From contig JANATF010000008.1 in the NCBI GenBank assembly GCA_029449245.1, positions 930,001-994,000 on the forward strand: a DNA stretch of 64,000 nucleotides, given 5' to 3'. Below the pieces are notes generated by a model that worked only from the letters and a program-made list of their open reading frames with translations, ran no database searches and was not told the origin of the DNA. Made by a program: the position numbers and the translations under genes. How positions within the stretch are numbered: the stretch's first letter is position 1; each line of letters opens with the position of its first letter. The DNA is from Mortierella alpina (lineage: Eukaryota > Mortierellomycota > Mortierellomycetes > Mortierellales > Mortierellaceae). Below are positions 1-11,141 of the stretch, in pieces.

Positions 1-1689
1 AATAGGATGAAAGAGGTGATAAAAGAATAAGTCACTGCACCCTTTCAACCATAACTTTGACCATTGAACATGATGACAGTTCTTTACCACTGTCGTCCAT
101 CCTGATGCTGTTATTGATTTGACTATTGTTATACTGGTAGCTGGTGTTATTCTGCGTGATGCTTCCCTTATCCGTGACAAGTCCAACCTTAATCTACAAC
201 ACCAGACATATTTTGCATGTTAGTCCCAGATTCTTCAAGCACAGCAGAATATCATCGGTGCAGGGTTATGCAGTGGCCACCGTACCGATCTTCCAGCAAG
301 CTCGTATCCGTTCATGCGTTCCATTGCTTGTTTGGCATCCTCAGCGTTTTTGTACCTATCATCCAACAGTTACAGGTCAGGCAGCTGCTTAATAGATCTC
401 ATTCATCATGACCTCCCAAGGTATATGACTTACTGAACGAATGCGAATCCTTTCGATTTTCCGGTTTCTGCGTCTCTATGAAGTTTGATAAACTCAATGG
501 GCCCAAACGGCTCTAAAACTTGCTTAAGATCATCCTCAGCCAAGTCAAAGTTCACAGACCCGACGTAAAGACGATGCTGGGACAAATCAGCCGGGGCAGC
601 TTTAACTGCGGCTTCAATATCGGCACTAAAAAAGACAAAAAAATGTCAAGGAACGGTCTCTTGCTCCACATACACCGCCAGTAAACCACACGACATCGAC
701 TTACGCTTGAGTGGCAGCCTGAAGCGCCAAGCGGTTCTTTTCTGACTCCGTATGCTTGGCGATGACAGGAATACCTAAAAGTTTCTGACCAGACAATGCG
801 ATAGCTTTGACAACTGAGTCTTCATCATAAAACTCTACGTAGCCAACTCTACGATTACCAGCAAATAAAGAAAAAAAGGTTAGGAAGTGATTTTGAATTA
901 TAGCAAATATCTCATCGTTTGCAAAGAAGGTCATACCCCTTCGATCGCCCAGTATTGCGGTCCTCGATGATGTGAGCTGTTCGGACTCGTCCAGCCTGTG
1001 CAAAGAAGGTCTCCAGTTCAGCAACGCGGAGTCGGGCCGAGAGCTGCATCACAAACACAGTTCTTCTATCACAAGTTGCTTCGTCCGCAGGAGCAGAGGG
1101 AGATCTACGGCGGTTGCGGCGCTGTTGTGGGCGGCGGCTATAGGAGCATGGTGTCAGTGTCAGTATGCCTCTTACGCAGCCAGCGTTCTACAGCAAACTC
1201 CAAGCGCAAAAGCGGAACATACCGTCGATCAAAATCTCTAGGGCTAGGACTTCTTCGTGAGTGGCGATCTCTAGAGTAGCTTCGGCGATCCCTGTCGTAT
1301 TGGTCGTTACGGTAGTCACGACTGTCTCTATCCACGTAGTATCTGCCTCTGTAATCGCCATGGTCCCTACGATAGTCGCCATAATCCCTGTGGTCTCTCG
1401 AGCTTCGTGGAGAGCGAGACCTAGAACGGCGGTGATGGCGACCACGGTCCTCACTCCTATCCTTAGAGTATCCACGGTCTCTCGATCTTGAGACAGGTCT
1501 CTCATGTTCACGAGGAGATTTTGAGCGAGGGCCATCCCTATAGCGGTCTACGGAGGGTACTTCTTCGCTACTGCTTCAGAAGAGAGAAAAAGTTGGTGAC
1601 CATGAGCAAATCAAGTTTGGCTCAAGCAACAAAGGCACAATTGGCAGTGCATACCTCTTTGAATTTCTACGAGAAGTATCCACTTCCAT
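1..1689 (-). CDS. RBM39/CAPER-type RS-rich splicing factor, 3' end outside window
   Basis: Nuclear RNA-binding splicing factor of the RBM39/CAPER (S. pombe Rsd1) family, which couples U2AF-type splice-site recognition to spliceosome assembly. Exons on the minus strand: 1689-1655, 1573-1223, 1137-937, 848-705, 625-434, 355-286, 193 to about 87. All junctions are GT-AG and keep phase. The start is the ATG at 1689 ([11 protein letters not shown]). Residues about 15-150 are Arg/Ser/Asp-rich (RS domain), RRM1 spans about 156-232 ([15 protein letters not shown]) and RRM2 about 261-335 ([17 protein letters not shown]). The conserved post-RRM2 stretch IKVGLVTDK follows. The family normally continues into a linker and a C-terminal UHM-type third RRM, absent here. 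A GTAAAG donor near 86 would carry the gene off the left edge; without it, translation stops at 34-32. The first reading is likelier. Confidence 0.85.
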
Positions 1690-2075
1690 AGCGGCAGATG
1701 GGTCCTGCTCCTGCAACACGAATGAGCATGGTCAATTTAAAAGGTCAAACTTTTAGCTTGCTACCACAAGACAGGTCCATCAAGATCCTGCGCAGCCGAT
1801 TGCTGTTTGGGTTATATACCTTTTGAAAAGGAGCGTCGACCATGGCTTCGATTGTGTCGTAATCCATCGGGAGATTTGATTTGGTGGTGGGAGATAAGCT
1901 GAGGGGGAGGAGTCGAAGGACGGAGAGTGCGGATGGATGATTGCAGAAGGAAAGGGAAAAGGAGCATCGAGGAAAACAGTTGCTCCCATATCAGTTAGCA
2001 AAGCCACCCCGACTTTCCTGGTTAAGCCTATTTGGGCACTGTCCATGAGCTTGCCTCCTTGACAACCCTTCAGAC
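1690..2075. promoter_or_regulatory. Divergent promoter between the RBM39-like gene and PGS1
   Basis: These 386 bp separate two start codons facing away from each other, so both promoters and 5' leaders must lie here. I see no TATA box and no small gene. Confidence 0.5.
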
Positions 2076-4194
2076 ATGCTCGCAACCATCAACGCCATTC
2101 GCCATGTGGTGCCTGTTGCCAGGACATCCGGTGCATCACGTAACCTGCGAAGCTTTACGAGTACCAGCACACGGTCGGAAGAGGGCGTCCAAGCCTCAGC
2201 GTCGCGGATACGACAGCTTTTTCACGACACTAGGCCTGCCGTTCCTCAGTTTCTAGTCCAGGGCGACAAAATCCGGCCGATCCTCAGCCCATCTCACTTC
2301 TACAGCGAGTTAAAGGTTGCTATACACTCGCTTGCTGACGCGCCATCCATTCTCGGTACATGGCACTGTAAGCTCATCACAACATATCTGCCTTTGATAT
2401 TGTAGGACAACATCAAGTCGGCACAAAACTCGATTACCTTGGCGGCTCTGTACCTCGGCCACACTGAGACTGACCTTGTAAGACAGGCGCATCAACATTC
2501 TTTCCTCGAACTTGCATCCTTTGTGCGTTACTGTAGATCGCTAATCAAAGCCATTTGATGTGCCTAGGTCGGAGCACTCTCGGAGGCGTTGCGGAGTCGC
2601 CCTAACTTAAAACTCAACTTACTCTTGGACTCGCTACGCGGTACACGGGACTCTGGAAAGGGAAGTTCAGCATCGTTGCTGTACCCACTCATAAAGGCTT
2701 ATCCAAATCAGGTCTGCATATCGATGTATCATACACCCGATCTCAGCGGATTTTTGAAGCAGGTTATGCCGCCGAGGTTCAACGAGGGCATCGGTTTGAT
2801 GCACATGAAGGTCTATGCATTTGACGACACGCTGATCATGAGCGGGTATGTTCAAGAACTCGTCACCAGGGTACCACTGAGCAGATTTGATCTTGAGCAA
2901 AATGAGCAGATGTTCTTACAACTTGTTCCATGATGCCAATCTAGGGCGAATATGAGCCACGACTACTTCACCAATCGGCAGGACCGATACATGGTGTTTC
3001 GTAACAAGGATATCACAGACTACTACAGCGATCTAGTGTCTACGGTATCCTCGCTGTCATATTCATTACAGGATACAGGCAACGCATTTAGTCTGAAGAT
3101 CGCTAGCGGTGTGCCTGATCCCGTGAAGGAAAGCAGGCAGTTCAAGCTGCATGCTGCCAAAACAATGCGTGCTTTTCTTAAAAAGTGGTCGAGTGTTCAG
3201 CAGACACCCAAGGATGACTCGTACGACACGACGCTTTTCCCGCTTGTTCAGATGGGACCATTTGGCTTGAGACAGGATGAGCGTGTTACATTGTCAGTCC
3301 TGGATCACGTCCTTCACAATAAGGAGCAGGAGGGGCAGTCCAAGGTCTTTATCACATCCGGATACTTTAACTTTGAAAAGCGCTACAGCCAGGCAATCAT
3401 TAATACCAAAGCTGCAGACGTGTGCCTCATTGCAGCCTCGCCCGAGGTAAGAATGTCGGCCGTCGTATGGTTGCGGTTGCTATTGTAAGAAAATCGACTC
3501 TTACATTTATATTTTATGCTGAATAGGCCAACGGATTCTACAACTCTGCAGGGATCTCAAAATATATCCCCCCCGCTTACACGTTGATCGAGCAGCGCTT
3601 CTTTAACGATGCAAAAGCAGCTGGGAATGCGGAACGAATAGCCATTGAGGAATACAACCGCAAGGGATGGACCTATCATGCGAAAGGTAGGTGATTCTAC
3701 CGCAGCAACCGCAGCTAGCGCAGCCATGTATACGCTTTCGAGTAGGCAAGGAACAGATCTTCTCAGCAATGTCCTATGGTGCTCCTTCAATCTACTGCTA
3801 GGACTCTGGATATATCCACCTCGATCCGAGCTGCCAATGATGACGACCATTGGATCACCTAATTTTGGATACCGGTCTATTGTGCGTGATCTGGAAGCAC
3901 AAATGTTCTTGGTGACAACGAACCAAGGGCTGCGAAAGTCACTTCATGAGGTACGCTGCGGAAAGGTCGTTCTGGTTTGGTCTTCTCAGGGTTAGTTTGG
4001 TTCTTTCATTCGTTACTAATGCGATCGTTGTTGGTCTTGGCGGCGTATGTCGCTTTTATTTTCAACTTCCGTAGGAGCTATGCAACCTGCGGCTTCATGC
4101 TCATTCTGTGACAGAAGAAACCTTCAAGGCTCCAGAGAGGCAGGTGCCAGTTTGGGTTGGGGGAGCGAGTCGGGTTATCCGGACAATGCTGTGA
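2076..4194 (+). CDS. PGS1: Phosphatidylglycerophosphate synthase (CDP-DAG:glycerol-3-phosphate transferase), mitochondrial
   Basis: Catalyses CDP-diacylglycerol + glycerol-3-phosphate to phosphatidylglycerophosphate, the committed step to cardiolipin, in the mitochondrial inner membrane. Seven exons: 2076-2315, 2406-2477, 2568-2845, 2945-3446, 3527-3686, 3802-3950, 4075-4194, giving 506 aa, the usual family length. The N-terminus is Arg/Ser/Thr-rich without acidic residues (MLATINAIRHVVPVARTSG), as expected of a mitochondrial presequence. It belongs to the phospholipase D superfamily: the first HKD motif is HMKVYAFDD (His183, Lys185) followed by SGANMS, and the second is YHAKGLW (His415, Lys417) followed by TIGSPNFGYRS. 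Both catalytic halves look intact. The intron at 2316 has an unusual GTTGCT donor but is required by homology (SELK joined to DNIKSAQ). Confidence 0.93.
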
Positions 4195-4369
4195 AGACAC
4201 GTGACAACTACCACACAGAAAAGAATAAATATGCGTTCAAGCATCGCGTTCCTTCAAACCCCAACTTGTTCTGCATTCTCCTCAGTCCTCACCTGTCCTC
4301 CTCCAATTTGTGTTTGCACCACCGACGTTATTGATCTCACTTCACAGCAAGCATAAACTTCTCTTCATT

Positions 4370-5464
4370 ATGGCAAGCAACCACGACAACACGCTTGCTG
4401 TCCCCACGAACGAGAGCAAATATGTCACCGTGTTCAACGATCCCGTCAATTTCAACGCCAAACATCCTCTGCACAACGCCTGGACACTTTGGTTCGACAA
4501 TCCCGGCAAAAAGTCCAATGCCAACAACTGGGAGCAGTCGCTCAAGGAGCTCATTACGTTCGACACTGTCGAGGACTTTTGGGGGTAAGCCTCGTCAGCT
4601 CCTGTTGATTGTAGCGAGTATCTTTTTTTGTTCCTTCTCGACGCAAGCGATCCCTCTCCCTCTTCCGCTCTTTTGCCCCTTGATCAATTCAATCGCTTAC
4701 TGCGGCTGATTTGTAATTGAACTAAGCGCATCCTAAAAGGACTCACTTGTTGTGGGTTAGGAAGGGCCTTCGGCCTATCACGAAGGCCGTGCTTGCGCGT
4801 CCACTCCCGGTTCCCCGAGACGAATGTTAACCCGCTTGGCGAAACTTGTGTATGAATCATATAGTGTCTACAACAACATCATGAAGACTTGCGACTTGTC
4901 AATCAGTTCCAACTACCACTTGTTCAAGCAGGGCATCAAGCCCATGTGGGAAGACGCAGCTAACAAACACGGAGGAAAGTGGAGCATTCAGTTGCCTCGC
5001 AATAAGACCATGGGCGAAATTGACAACATTTGGCTTGACACGGTAAGGAAACTTGGCTAGGACGACTTGAGCATTTTTTTGTTCGGAGTGCCATATCGTA
5101 TTTCAGCCTGCGCCGCTAAACGTTTGATTTCTTGCTTTAGATGCTTTCCTGCATTGGCGAAGCGTACGAGCAGGAACACGAAGTATGTGGGGTGGTAGTA
5201 TCTGTGCGCAAGGCATTCTTCAGGATAGCTTTGTGGACTCGTTCAGCAGACAACCAAGCCCTAGCCATGAACATTGGGTAAGATATCATGCTTTTCGTGG
5301 CCGTCTATCGATAGATCTTTTTGTGACTGGAACCCGCGACCTGACGGCCAATTACCATTTGCTTGTATAGTCGCGTACTCAAAAGGTCTGCCAACATTGA
5401 CGGCGTCCTCGAGTTTCAACCCCACAGCGACACCAAGAGCGGCGGCAAACCCTGGACCATTTAA
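4370..5464 (+). CDS. eIF4E: Eukaryotic translation initiation factor 4E (mRNA cap-binding protein)
   Basis: Cytoplasmic cap-binding subunit of eIF4F; it binds the m7G cap and eIF4G to start translation. Four exons: 4370-4584, 4865-5042, 5141-5277, 5371-5464, giving 207 aa, normal for the family. Family landmarks in order: HPLHNAWTLWFDNP, NNWEQSLKEL, FDTVEDFWGVYNNI (surface used by eIF4G and 4E-BP-type partners), FKQGIKPMWEDAANKHGGKW (cap-stacking Trp in MWED with its Glu), the basic IQLPRNK stretch, and a C-terminal DTKSGGKPWTI. The start at 4370 (MASNHDN) is the first ATG giving a family-sized N-terminus. The first intron is 280 bp, longer than most in this window. An AATAAA lies at 5815-5820. 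Confidence 0.95.
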
Positions 5465-5814
5465 TTCGCAGTGACAACGTAGCACGTTCCCAGACAGCGA
5501 GTACTAGGATTGCAGTGCTACAACTACCTCAACGCTACATGACTCCAACTGTCATGATGCACGAGGCCTCGCCCACGCTTTTCACCTCATTTTAGCATTC
5601 GTAACACTGCCACACTTGTCTCGCCTTTCACATCTTCACCAGTTTTTTTTTGAATTTGCTACCTATACTTTTCACTTTGCATGTTTTTTTCTCCCTCTAC
5701 TTCATTTTCACAGTATCCTTGTTTGCTTATACTCCTATAGACTGCCATCTCTTTTCGCTTTCTAGCTCATCAATTTAGGGAGCATCGTAGCATATGGTCT
5801 ACCATTCCAGAGTG

Positions 5815-5820
5815 AATAAA
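5815..5820 (+). terminator. Poly(A) signal AATAAA for eIF4E
   Basis: AATAAA about 350 bp after the eIF4E stop and before the convergent coiled-coil gene. It implies a fairly long 3' UTR. The region 5465-5814 is T-rich and holds no recognisable gene. Confidence 0.45.
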
Positions 5821-5914
5821 GTCCAACAACCTCCCAGCTTGACCCATATATACGTGTAGACATTTTCTGCTGGCTTTATATGCGCCTCTGCAAAGCAGGC
5901 TGGCAAAAGACGTC

Positions 5915-7402
5915 TCATTGTTTCCGCTGGAGTTCAGTGATCTTTGATTTAAGAGTCTGCAGGGTCTGGTTCAATTTGTCGACTTCATCCCGTTCCTCTA
6001 TCAACATGTACTCTTCCATGCTAGCTTGCTGCGCCAGTGTTGTCCAAAGTTCATCAAGTCGATTGTATTCTTTCGAAGCGGCGTCGGCTTGTTGTCTCTG
6101 TTTCCTATTTTTTGAGGCAAAATATTGATGGTCAGGCACGCATCGAATTAACGATTTTCCATATTCAATAACATGTGGGAGTAAGTCAAAGATTATTACT
6201 TTTCAATTTCCTCCGCATGGTGAAGCGCCTCCTGCTGGTCATTACGGAGAACGCGAATCCTTCGCTCCACCACCTTCTCCAACAAGAGTTCCTACAGTGC
6301 ACATAGTTGTCAGCCGCGATTATTTCACAAAAGATTTGGTGGGTACACAGGAAATGCAACCGCGCTTACCAGCTCTGCAGCATTGGTCTCATCAATCTCC
6401 ATCGAACGTTTCTTTTCAGCGACCTGAGCCTCTAGCTTTGCGATTAACCGATCCAGTTTCTTCAATTCCATTTTTTGCTGTTCCATGGCACTCCTGCCAA
6501 ATGTCTCCTCCAACGCAACGGAGACCTTTGATAACTCCTCTATGAATCCTACGTTATCTTCATGGTCTGCCTTGAGTTCCAGCTCCGTCCTTGTCAACCC
6601 CTGTAGTGGTTGTCCCTCGGTCTCGTCTCTATCCCTTATGATATTGGCTCTATTCTCAACCTGCTCCCTGAATTTTTCCTCCAAAGCAGTCTTCGCGTTT
6701 GTTTTTTCCAAGATATCCTGCTTCCACAGGGTCGAAAGTTCTTTCCAGCTGTTTATCTCTCCAATCACACGCTGTATTTCGGCTAGTAGCTGTTCCTTCT
6801 CGCTTTTCCTCACTTCTTGCTTCGCCTCCCAAGACTCTGCAATGCTTACTCGCTTTTTCTTAAGCGCAGTGTGTTCCTGTCTTGTTGATTGTAGTGTCCG
6901 TCGAAGCTGATCCTCCACATCGCGATGCTGTTTCAGAGATATCTCAAGGCTTTTAATCCGTCCTAGAACATCCGCGTTTATAGGCTGCATGTCTGAAAGG
7001 TGTAATGAGGCACTTGAAGTAGTGTCCTTGAGCAGAGTTGTTGATATAGGGTAAGCTGGTGTTGTGCTGTCGGAGGCTTCTGGGTTGTCTGACAATGCAG
7101 GGGTATGACTTTCTGAGCTGCCATGGCTACTCCTGCCTTGTGAAAAACCGTGCTTGACCTACGTTCGAGAGAGGCAGAGGCGCGGTAAGTCAATGAGGGT
7201 CAGAGTCAATTGATTTGAGCTTTGATTTACAGTAGCATTCTACGCACTGCGTGCAAGGACGTACTGGCGAGGGGGTAATCCGGTTTTTAGAGCCAGCCCG
7301 CAGTCTTGTAGACGACGGGGTCTTTGGCGTGCGCTGCGTGTGTTGCGGGCGCGTTGCACGGTCAGGGGTCCTGTCGTGGTGGCTATCGTTGTCGCGTTCC
7401 AT
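5915..7402 (-). CDS. Coiled-coil protein with basic, Ser/Thr-Pro-rich N-terminus; function unknown
   Basis: I do not recognise this family. Inferred exons: 7402-7244, 7158-6370, 6291-6200, 6104-5915, giving 409 aa with consistent phase. The first exon has a weak GTAGAA donor and is the least certain. Residues 1-55 are basic with possible proline-directed phosphosites (TPKTPSSTRLRAGSKNRITP). Residues about 60-105 are Ser/Thr-rich and probably disordered. From about residue 110 to the C-terminus the sequence is Lys/Glu/Gln/Leu heptad-like coiled coil (LGRIKSLEISLKQHRDVEDQ ... LNQTLQTLKSKITELQRKQ), with no catalytic domain or membrane segment. This architecture is common in kinetochore, spindle-pole and septin/cytoskeletal adaptors, but nothing assigns it to one of them. 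It is convergent with eIF4E and divergent from the AMPK beta gene. Confidence 0.72.
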
Positions 7403-7676
7403 GATGCAGAGTCCTTGTGGAACGATGAGACACAATGGGGAGTGCAGAGTGCACCAGGTTGATAAGGCTGGTTCGAGGAGGGCAGACTGGTGGGACAGAA
7501 AGAGACAGGGAGTGAAGCAGAGGCGGTTGCTTGGCTTAGTAAAGAGTAGAGAAGGTGGAGTTGAATGAAGACATGCAAGGGTCGTGCTTGTTGTGATCAA
7601 TACTCGAAGTGCAGTCGGAGTGACTGTGGCCTGATGACTGGCTGAGTTCAGGCAGTATGAGAAAGAAAAAAGAAGC

Positions 7677-7685
7677 TTATATATG
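7677..7685. promoter_or_regulatory. TATA-like element in the divergent promoter 7403-7920
   Basis: A TTATATATG stretch sits midway between the start codons of the coiled-coil gene (7402, minus) and the AMPK beta gene (7921, plus), about 240-275 bp from each, so orientation is ambiguous. The segment 7740-7900 is CA/CAG-rich and probably a 5' leader of the AMPK beta gene. Confidence 0.3.
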
Positions 7686-7920
7686 CGTGTCCCAACAACC
7701 CTTTTCGCATCCCTCATTCCCACCCCGCACCACACACATCACCCCCAACAAGATAGCAACGAAGCAGGCCACCACAGACAGGCACCTTAGACACCAGTAG
7801 CCGCAGCAACAGAGGCAGTACGAGCAGGAGCAGACACTGCAACAGACGCTGCACCAGACACAGTACCAGACACAGCACCACGCCGAGCACCTACTCTCTC
7901 AACACGCACATTCACCGGCC

Positions 7921-9630
7921 ATGGGTAACGCTCCGTCCAACACGGGCAACGGCACCATGGAGTCCGAGGCCGCTGTCGAGGCAGTGACATTCACCAACAG
8001 CCCCCATCAAAAGCAGAATCACCCGCAGCACTACTTGGTTCAAAACCGCCACGGTCAAGCCTCCCATGCATATTCTCACTCCTCTCCGCCCCAGGACTCT
8101 ATCCACCCGTCAACAATACCGATAGCCTCTGTCCCCGTTGACGCCAAGCCGCGGTTTCCGTCCGTGCGAGAGCAGTATCTGAATGACTCCCCAGCAGGAT
8201 CATCGCCCATCGGAAGCGACTCCTCCTATTCCAATGTCATTGGCGGGGACTCTCTGGGCGATAATCACTACCAAAAGCGCCACCCGCAACACCACTTTCA
8301 GCAGCAAAAGAGTCCGCTTCCTGGTGGTGGACCACGGAGGAGGGCTTCCTCGTTAGTGAGCGGCCAGTCCTACGGTCAATACGCCGATGCATACAATGAG
8401 CAGACTCTGCTGGCGACAGCAGCACATCAGGACAAACTCGAGCATCAGCGGTTACAACAGCATGCGATCGACGGGCGGGCGAGTTATCGGAATTCTGGAA
8501 GGGTCTCAAGGGCCTTTGAGACTGTAGACCCGCTCAAAAGCCTGGATGATCCTAGTGACGGTACGTTTAGTAGTGGCAGTTTTCAATTTTGTTCAACTTT
8601 CAGATGTCTGCATGGGTCACGAAAGTAGTCAAATCCAGGGAGACCCACCTGACCTTTACACGTTGATTGATATAGATCTCAAAGATGGGAATGTGCCCAC
8701 GATAATCACATGGAGCCAGGGAGGCACCAATGTCTATGTCACTGGAACGTTTAATAACTGGAAGCAGAAAGTGCGGCTCAACAAGAGGTTTGTGGTTTTT
8801 GCCGATTCTCATCTCTGGAGTGGTCAAGGTGTAAAGATGACGACTGTACTAAATTTTTGACCCGATTTCATGGCTTTTTCTTTTGCTCTTTGCGCGGATC
8901 GATAGTACGAGCGATTTCTCAACCATTCTCAACCTTCCACCAGGCACCCATCGGATCAAATTCATCGTGGATGACGAATGGAAATGTTCAACAGAGCTAT
9001 CCGCGGCGACGGATGCAGAGGGCAATTTAGTCAACTTTTTAGAAGTTGCGGACGAAGAGCAAGATGAATTGGAGGGAGGTCAAGGTATGGACATGCCGCT
9101 GGCTTTGAGACGTCGCACCTATACTGTATATCAACTAATAAGTCTCGTTCTCACTCACAGACACACCTCTCAACGGATCACCTGCAGGATCGTACACCGA
9201 TATAATCCCCACATATTTACAATCGGGTGATTCATCGCCCTCCAGTGCCTCAGGAGGTGACGCTCTCCTTCCTCTCACCGCCATCAGCACGACAGAAGCA
9301 AGCAGTTCAAGTCCTCAGGGCTCGACCAAAAAAGGGCAGCCGGGATCACCAACAAGCACCTCATCTTCGTCTTCAAAACTATTTGCATCCAGTCCAAACT
9401 TTTCGAGCGAGCCGCCCCCAGCATTGCCTCCTCATCTGGAAAAAGTCATCCTCAACAACATTCCGTCGAAAGAAGATAACTCTGTCCTTCCTGTACCAAA
9501 TCACGTTGTATTGAACCACCTGTACGCTTGCTCAGTCAAGGAAGGTGTCCTCAGCATCAGTGTCACTGCCCGGTATAGGAAGAAGTACATCACCACGGTG
9601 TTCATCAAGCCTGTGGTGACCGATAGTTAG
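7921..9630 (+). CDS. AMPK/SNF1 complex beta subunit (glycogen-binding, Gal83/Sip2 type)
   Basis: Regulatory scaffold of the SNF1/AMPK energy-sensing kinase; it bridges the kinase alpha and gamma subunits and targets the complex. Exons: 7921-8560, 8604-8787, 8906-9084, 9161-9630; 490 aa. The protein starts MGNAPSN, a good N-myristoylation signal as in Sip2 and mammalian beta subunits. Residues about 10-210 are low-complexity, His/Gln/Ser-rich, with a PKA-type site RRRASS at 139-144. A CBM48/glycogen-binding domain follows (TIITWSQGGTNVYVTGTFNN ... LPPGTHRIKFIVDDEW). After a Ser/Pro linker comes the C-terminal ASC domain (LPPHLEKVILNN; VPNHVVLNHLYACSVKEGVL; ISVTARYRKKYITTVFIKP). Exon 2 uses a GTTTGT donor. 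It converges on the YAE1 gene with 147 bp between stops. Confidence 0.94.
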
Positions 9631-9777
9631 CCAAGAAACGATTGTTTGTTTTCTTGTTGCCCTTGTCTTTGGAGCGCTCGCAAAAGACAGCGAAGACAAG
9701 CGCAAGTGATAAACGACCACTCAATCCACATCCATTGATACTTTTGCCTTTTTTTTAATCATGCCTTTTTTGAGGAT

Positions 9778-10888
9778 TTACACAGAGTCTATGAGCGATT
9801 CCAAACCTGCCTCTTTGAGCAGTTCACAGACCCTGTTTTTATACTCAGTGATCACTTGTTCTGGTCTTGATGACCACTCACCATCTTTCGTTCCATTTGA
9901 ACCATCCTTTGTTCTATCAACCTCGCTCTGCTTGGAAGCACAGGCACCGTTCCCCTTGGACGAGCAGCCACTCTGAGAAGGTTGTGTTTCCTTAGACTGA
10001 CATGCTGATGCCTCTCCATCCGTAGAGGTGGGAGAGTCATTTTTCTTGCAGCATGGATCGCCGTTCGACGACGACAATGAAGACCCTCCACAGCATCCAG
10101 AATTGCCCGATCCTTCCTCCGCAGCAGCCTTGGCCTTCTGTGAAGGCCCACGTCCGTCGTCAAAGTAGGCTTTATCAAAGACCTTGGCAATATCAATCTC
10201 TGTCAGCTCCTTGACCAGCTCACTCGCTCGCTCGGTCCACGCGTCCTTCTCCTGTAGACTGAGTTTACTGAGTGGATGATTGCTTGTTGAAGGCGTGGGC
10301 TCTACCTTTGTTGAAGATCGTACGTATTCCAGCAGAGGGCTAAAAGAAATGAGCGATACCGAGAAAAAAAAAACATTGAAAAATAGTCAGAGTTGAAGAC
10401 TTTTGCGAAAACCTCTCCCGATAGACACCATCAACCATTCAAACACCACCGCTACCATAACGCTTCCTTTTTTGTTGTTGTTGTTTTTCTCTTTTTTACC
10501 TGATCAACCCGCGAAGTCTGCCCAGCTCATGGCCGTAATTGACGCCTTCAGACCAGCCCTGGTTAAATCCCTGTTGCAATGTTCCTTCCTTGCCTTCCTC
10601 GATACCTTCTCTGTATCCAGTCTATTAGGCAGTTTTTTGAGTCATAGATGAGACATGGAGTTTAGTGGGAGAGGGTTGCAAAGAGGCGGGTTGAAAGAGG
10701 CAACAAGAAGTCGGGTGCAAGCATCCAATGTTTGTTATTTTTACGTTGCCAAAGGTCTCGTGAAGGCGCGACCACTCCTTCTCAGCAATGGCTCGATCGT
10801 AAGAGATAGAGTCATCGTCATCCCAGATATCTCCTCCATCGTCCTCCCACGCATTGATTGAGGAATGACTCTGCTCCTGATCTGACAT
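9778..10888 (-). CDS. YAE1: Yae1-like Fe-S assembly adaptor with an added Cys-rich C-terminal region
   Basis: Yae1 with Lto1 recruits the cytosolic iron-sulfur targeting complex to the ribosome-recycling ATPase Rli1/ABCE1. Exons: 10888-10745, 10621-10509, 10339-9778; 272 aa. An acidic N-terminus (INAWEDDGGDIWDDDD) leads into the diagnostic deca-GX3 helix (GYREGIEEGKEGTLQQGF, continuing NQGWSEGVNYGHELGRLRG), encoded mainly by exon 2. The rest of the protein is about twice the size of yeast Yae1 (141 aa from memory) and contains clustered cysteines: GCCGG, DPCCKK, then four single Cys spaced 10-20 residues apart in a Ser/Gly/Lys-rich, probably disordered stretch, and a final helical EYKNRVCELLKEAGLESL. 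The Yae1 helix is certain; a role of the Cys cluster in metal or Fe-S binding is speculation. Confidence 0.85.
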
Positions 10889-11084
10889 TAGAGGCTGATT
10901 GATTGTGATCCAGAGGGAGGAGGTAGGGGATCAAAAGGAAAAAAAAAAGGTTTCTCGACCCGCTTAGAAATCCAAGTTTTGGGCGCATTCTGTGTCTCGA
11001 CAGTCACCTTTTTTTTTTTTTTCTTCAGCTTCACTCCGCAGCGTTACCACCAAGCACAGCAACAGATGTACTATGTACTATACT

Positions 11085-11090
11085 TTTATT
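11085..11090 (-). terminator. Poly(A) signal (AATAAA on minus strand) for UBE2H
   Basis: TTTATT on the plus strand, 52 bp beyond the UBE2H stop codon, reads AATAAA on the minus strand. It lies in the 253 bp gap before the YAE1 start, which otherwise shows only A/T homopolymer runs. Confidence 0.5.
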
Positions 11091-11141
11091 CTCCATGATT
11101 CAAGCCCCATATCTCCCTAACAGTTCCGTTATTTCTGTTTT

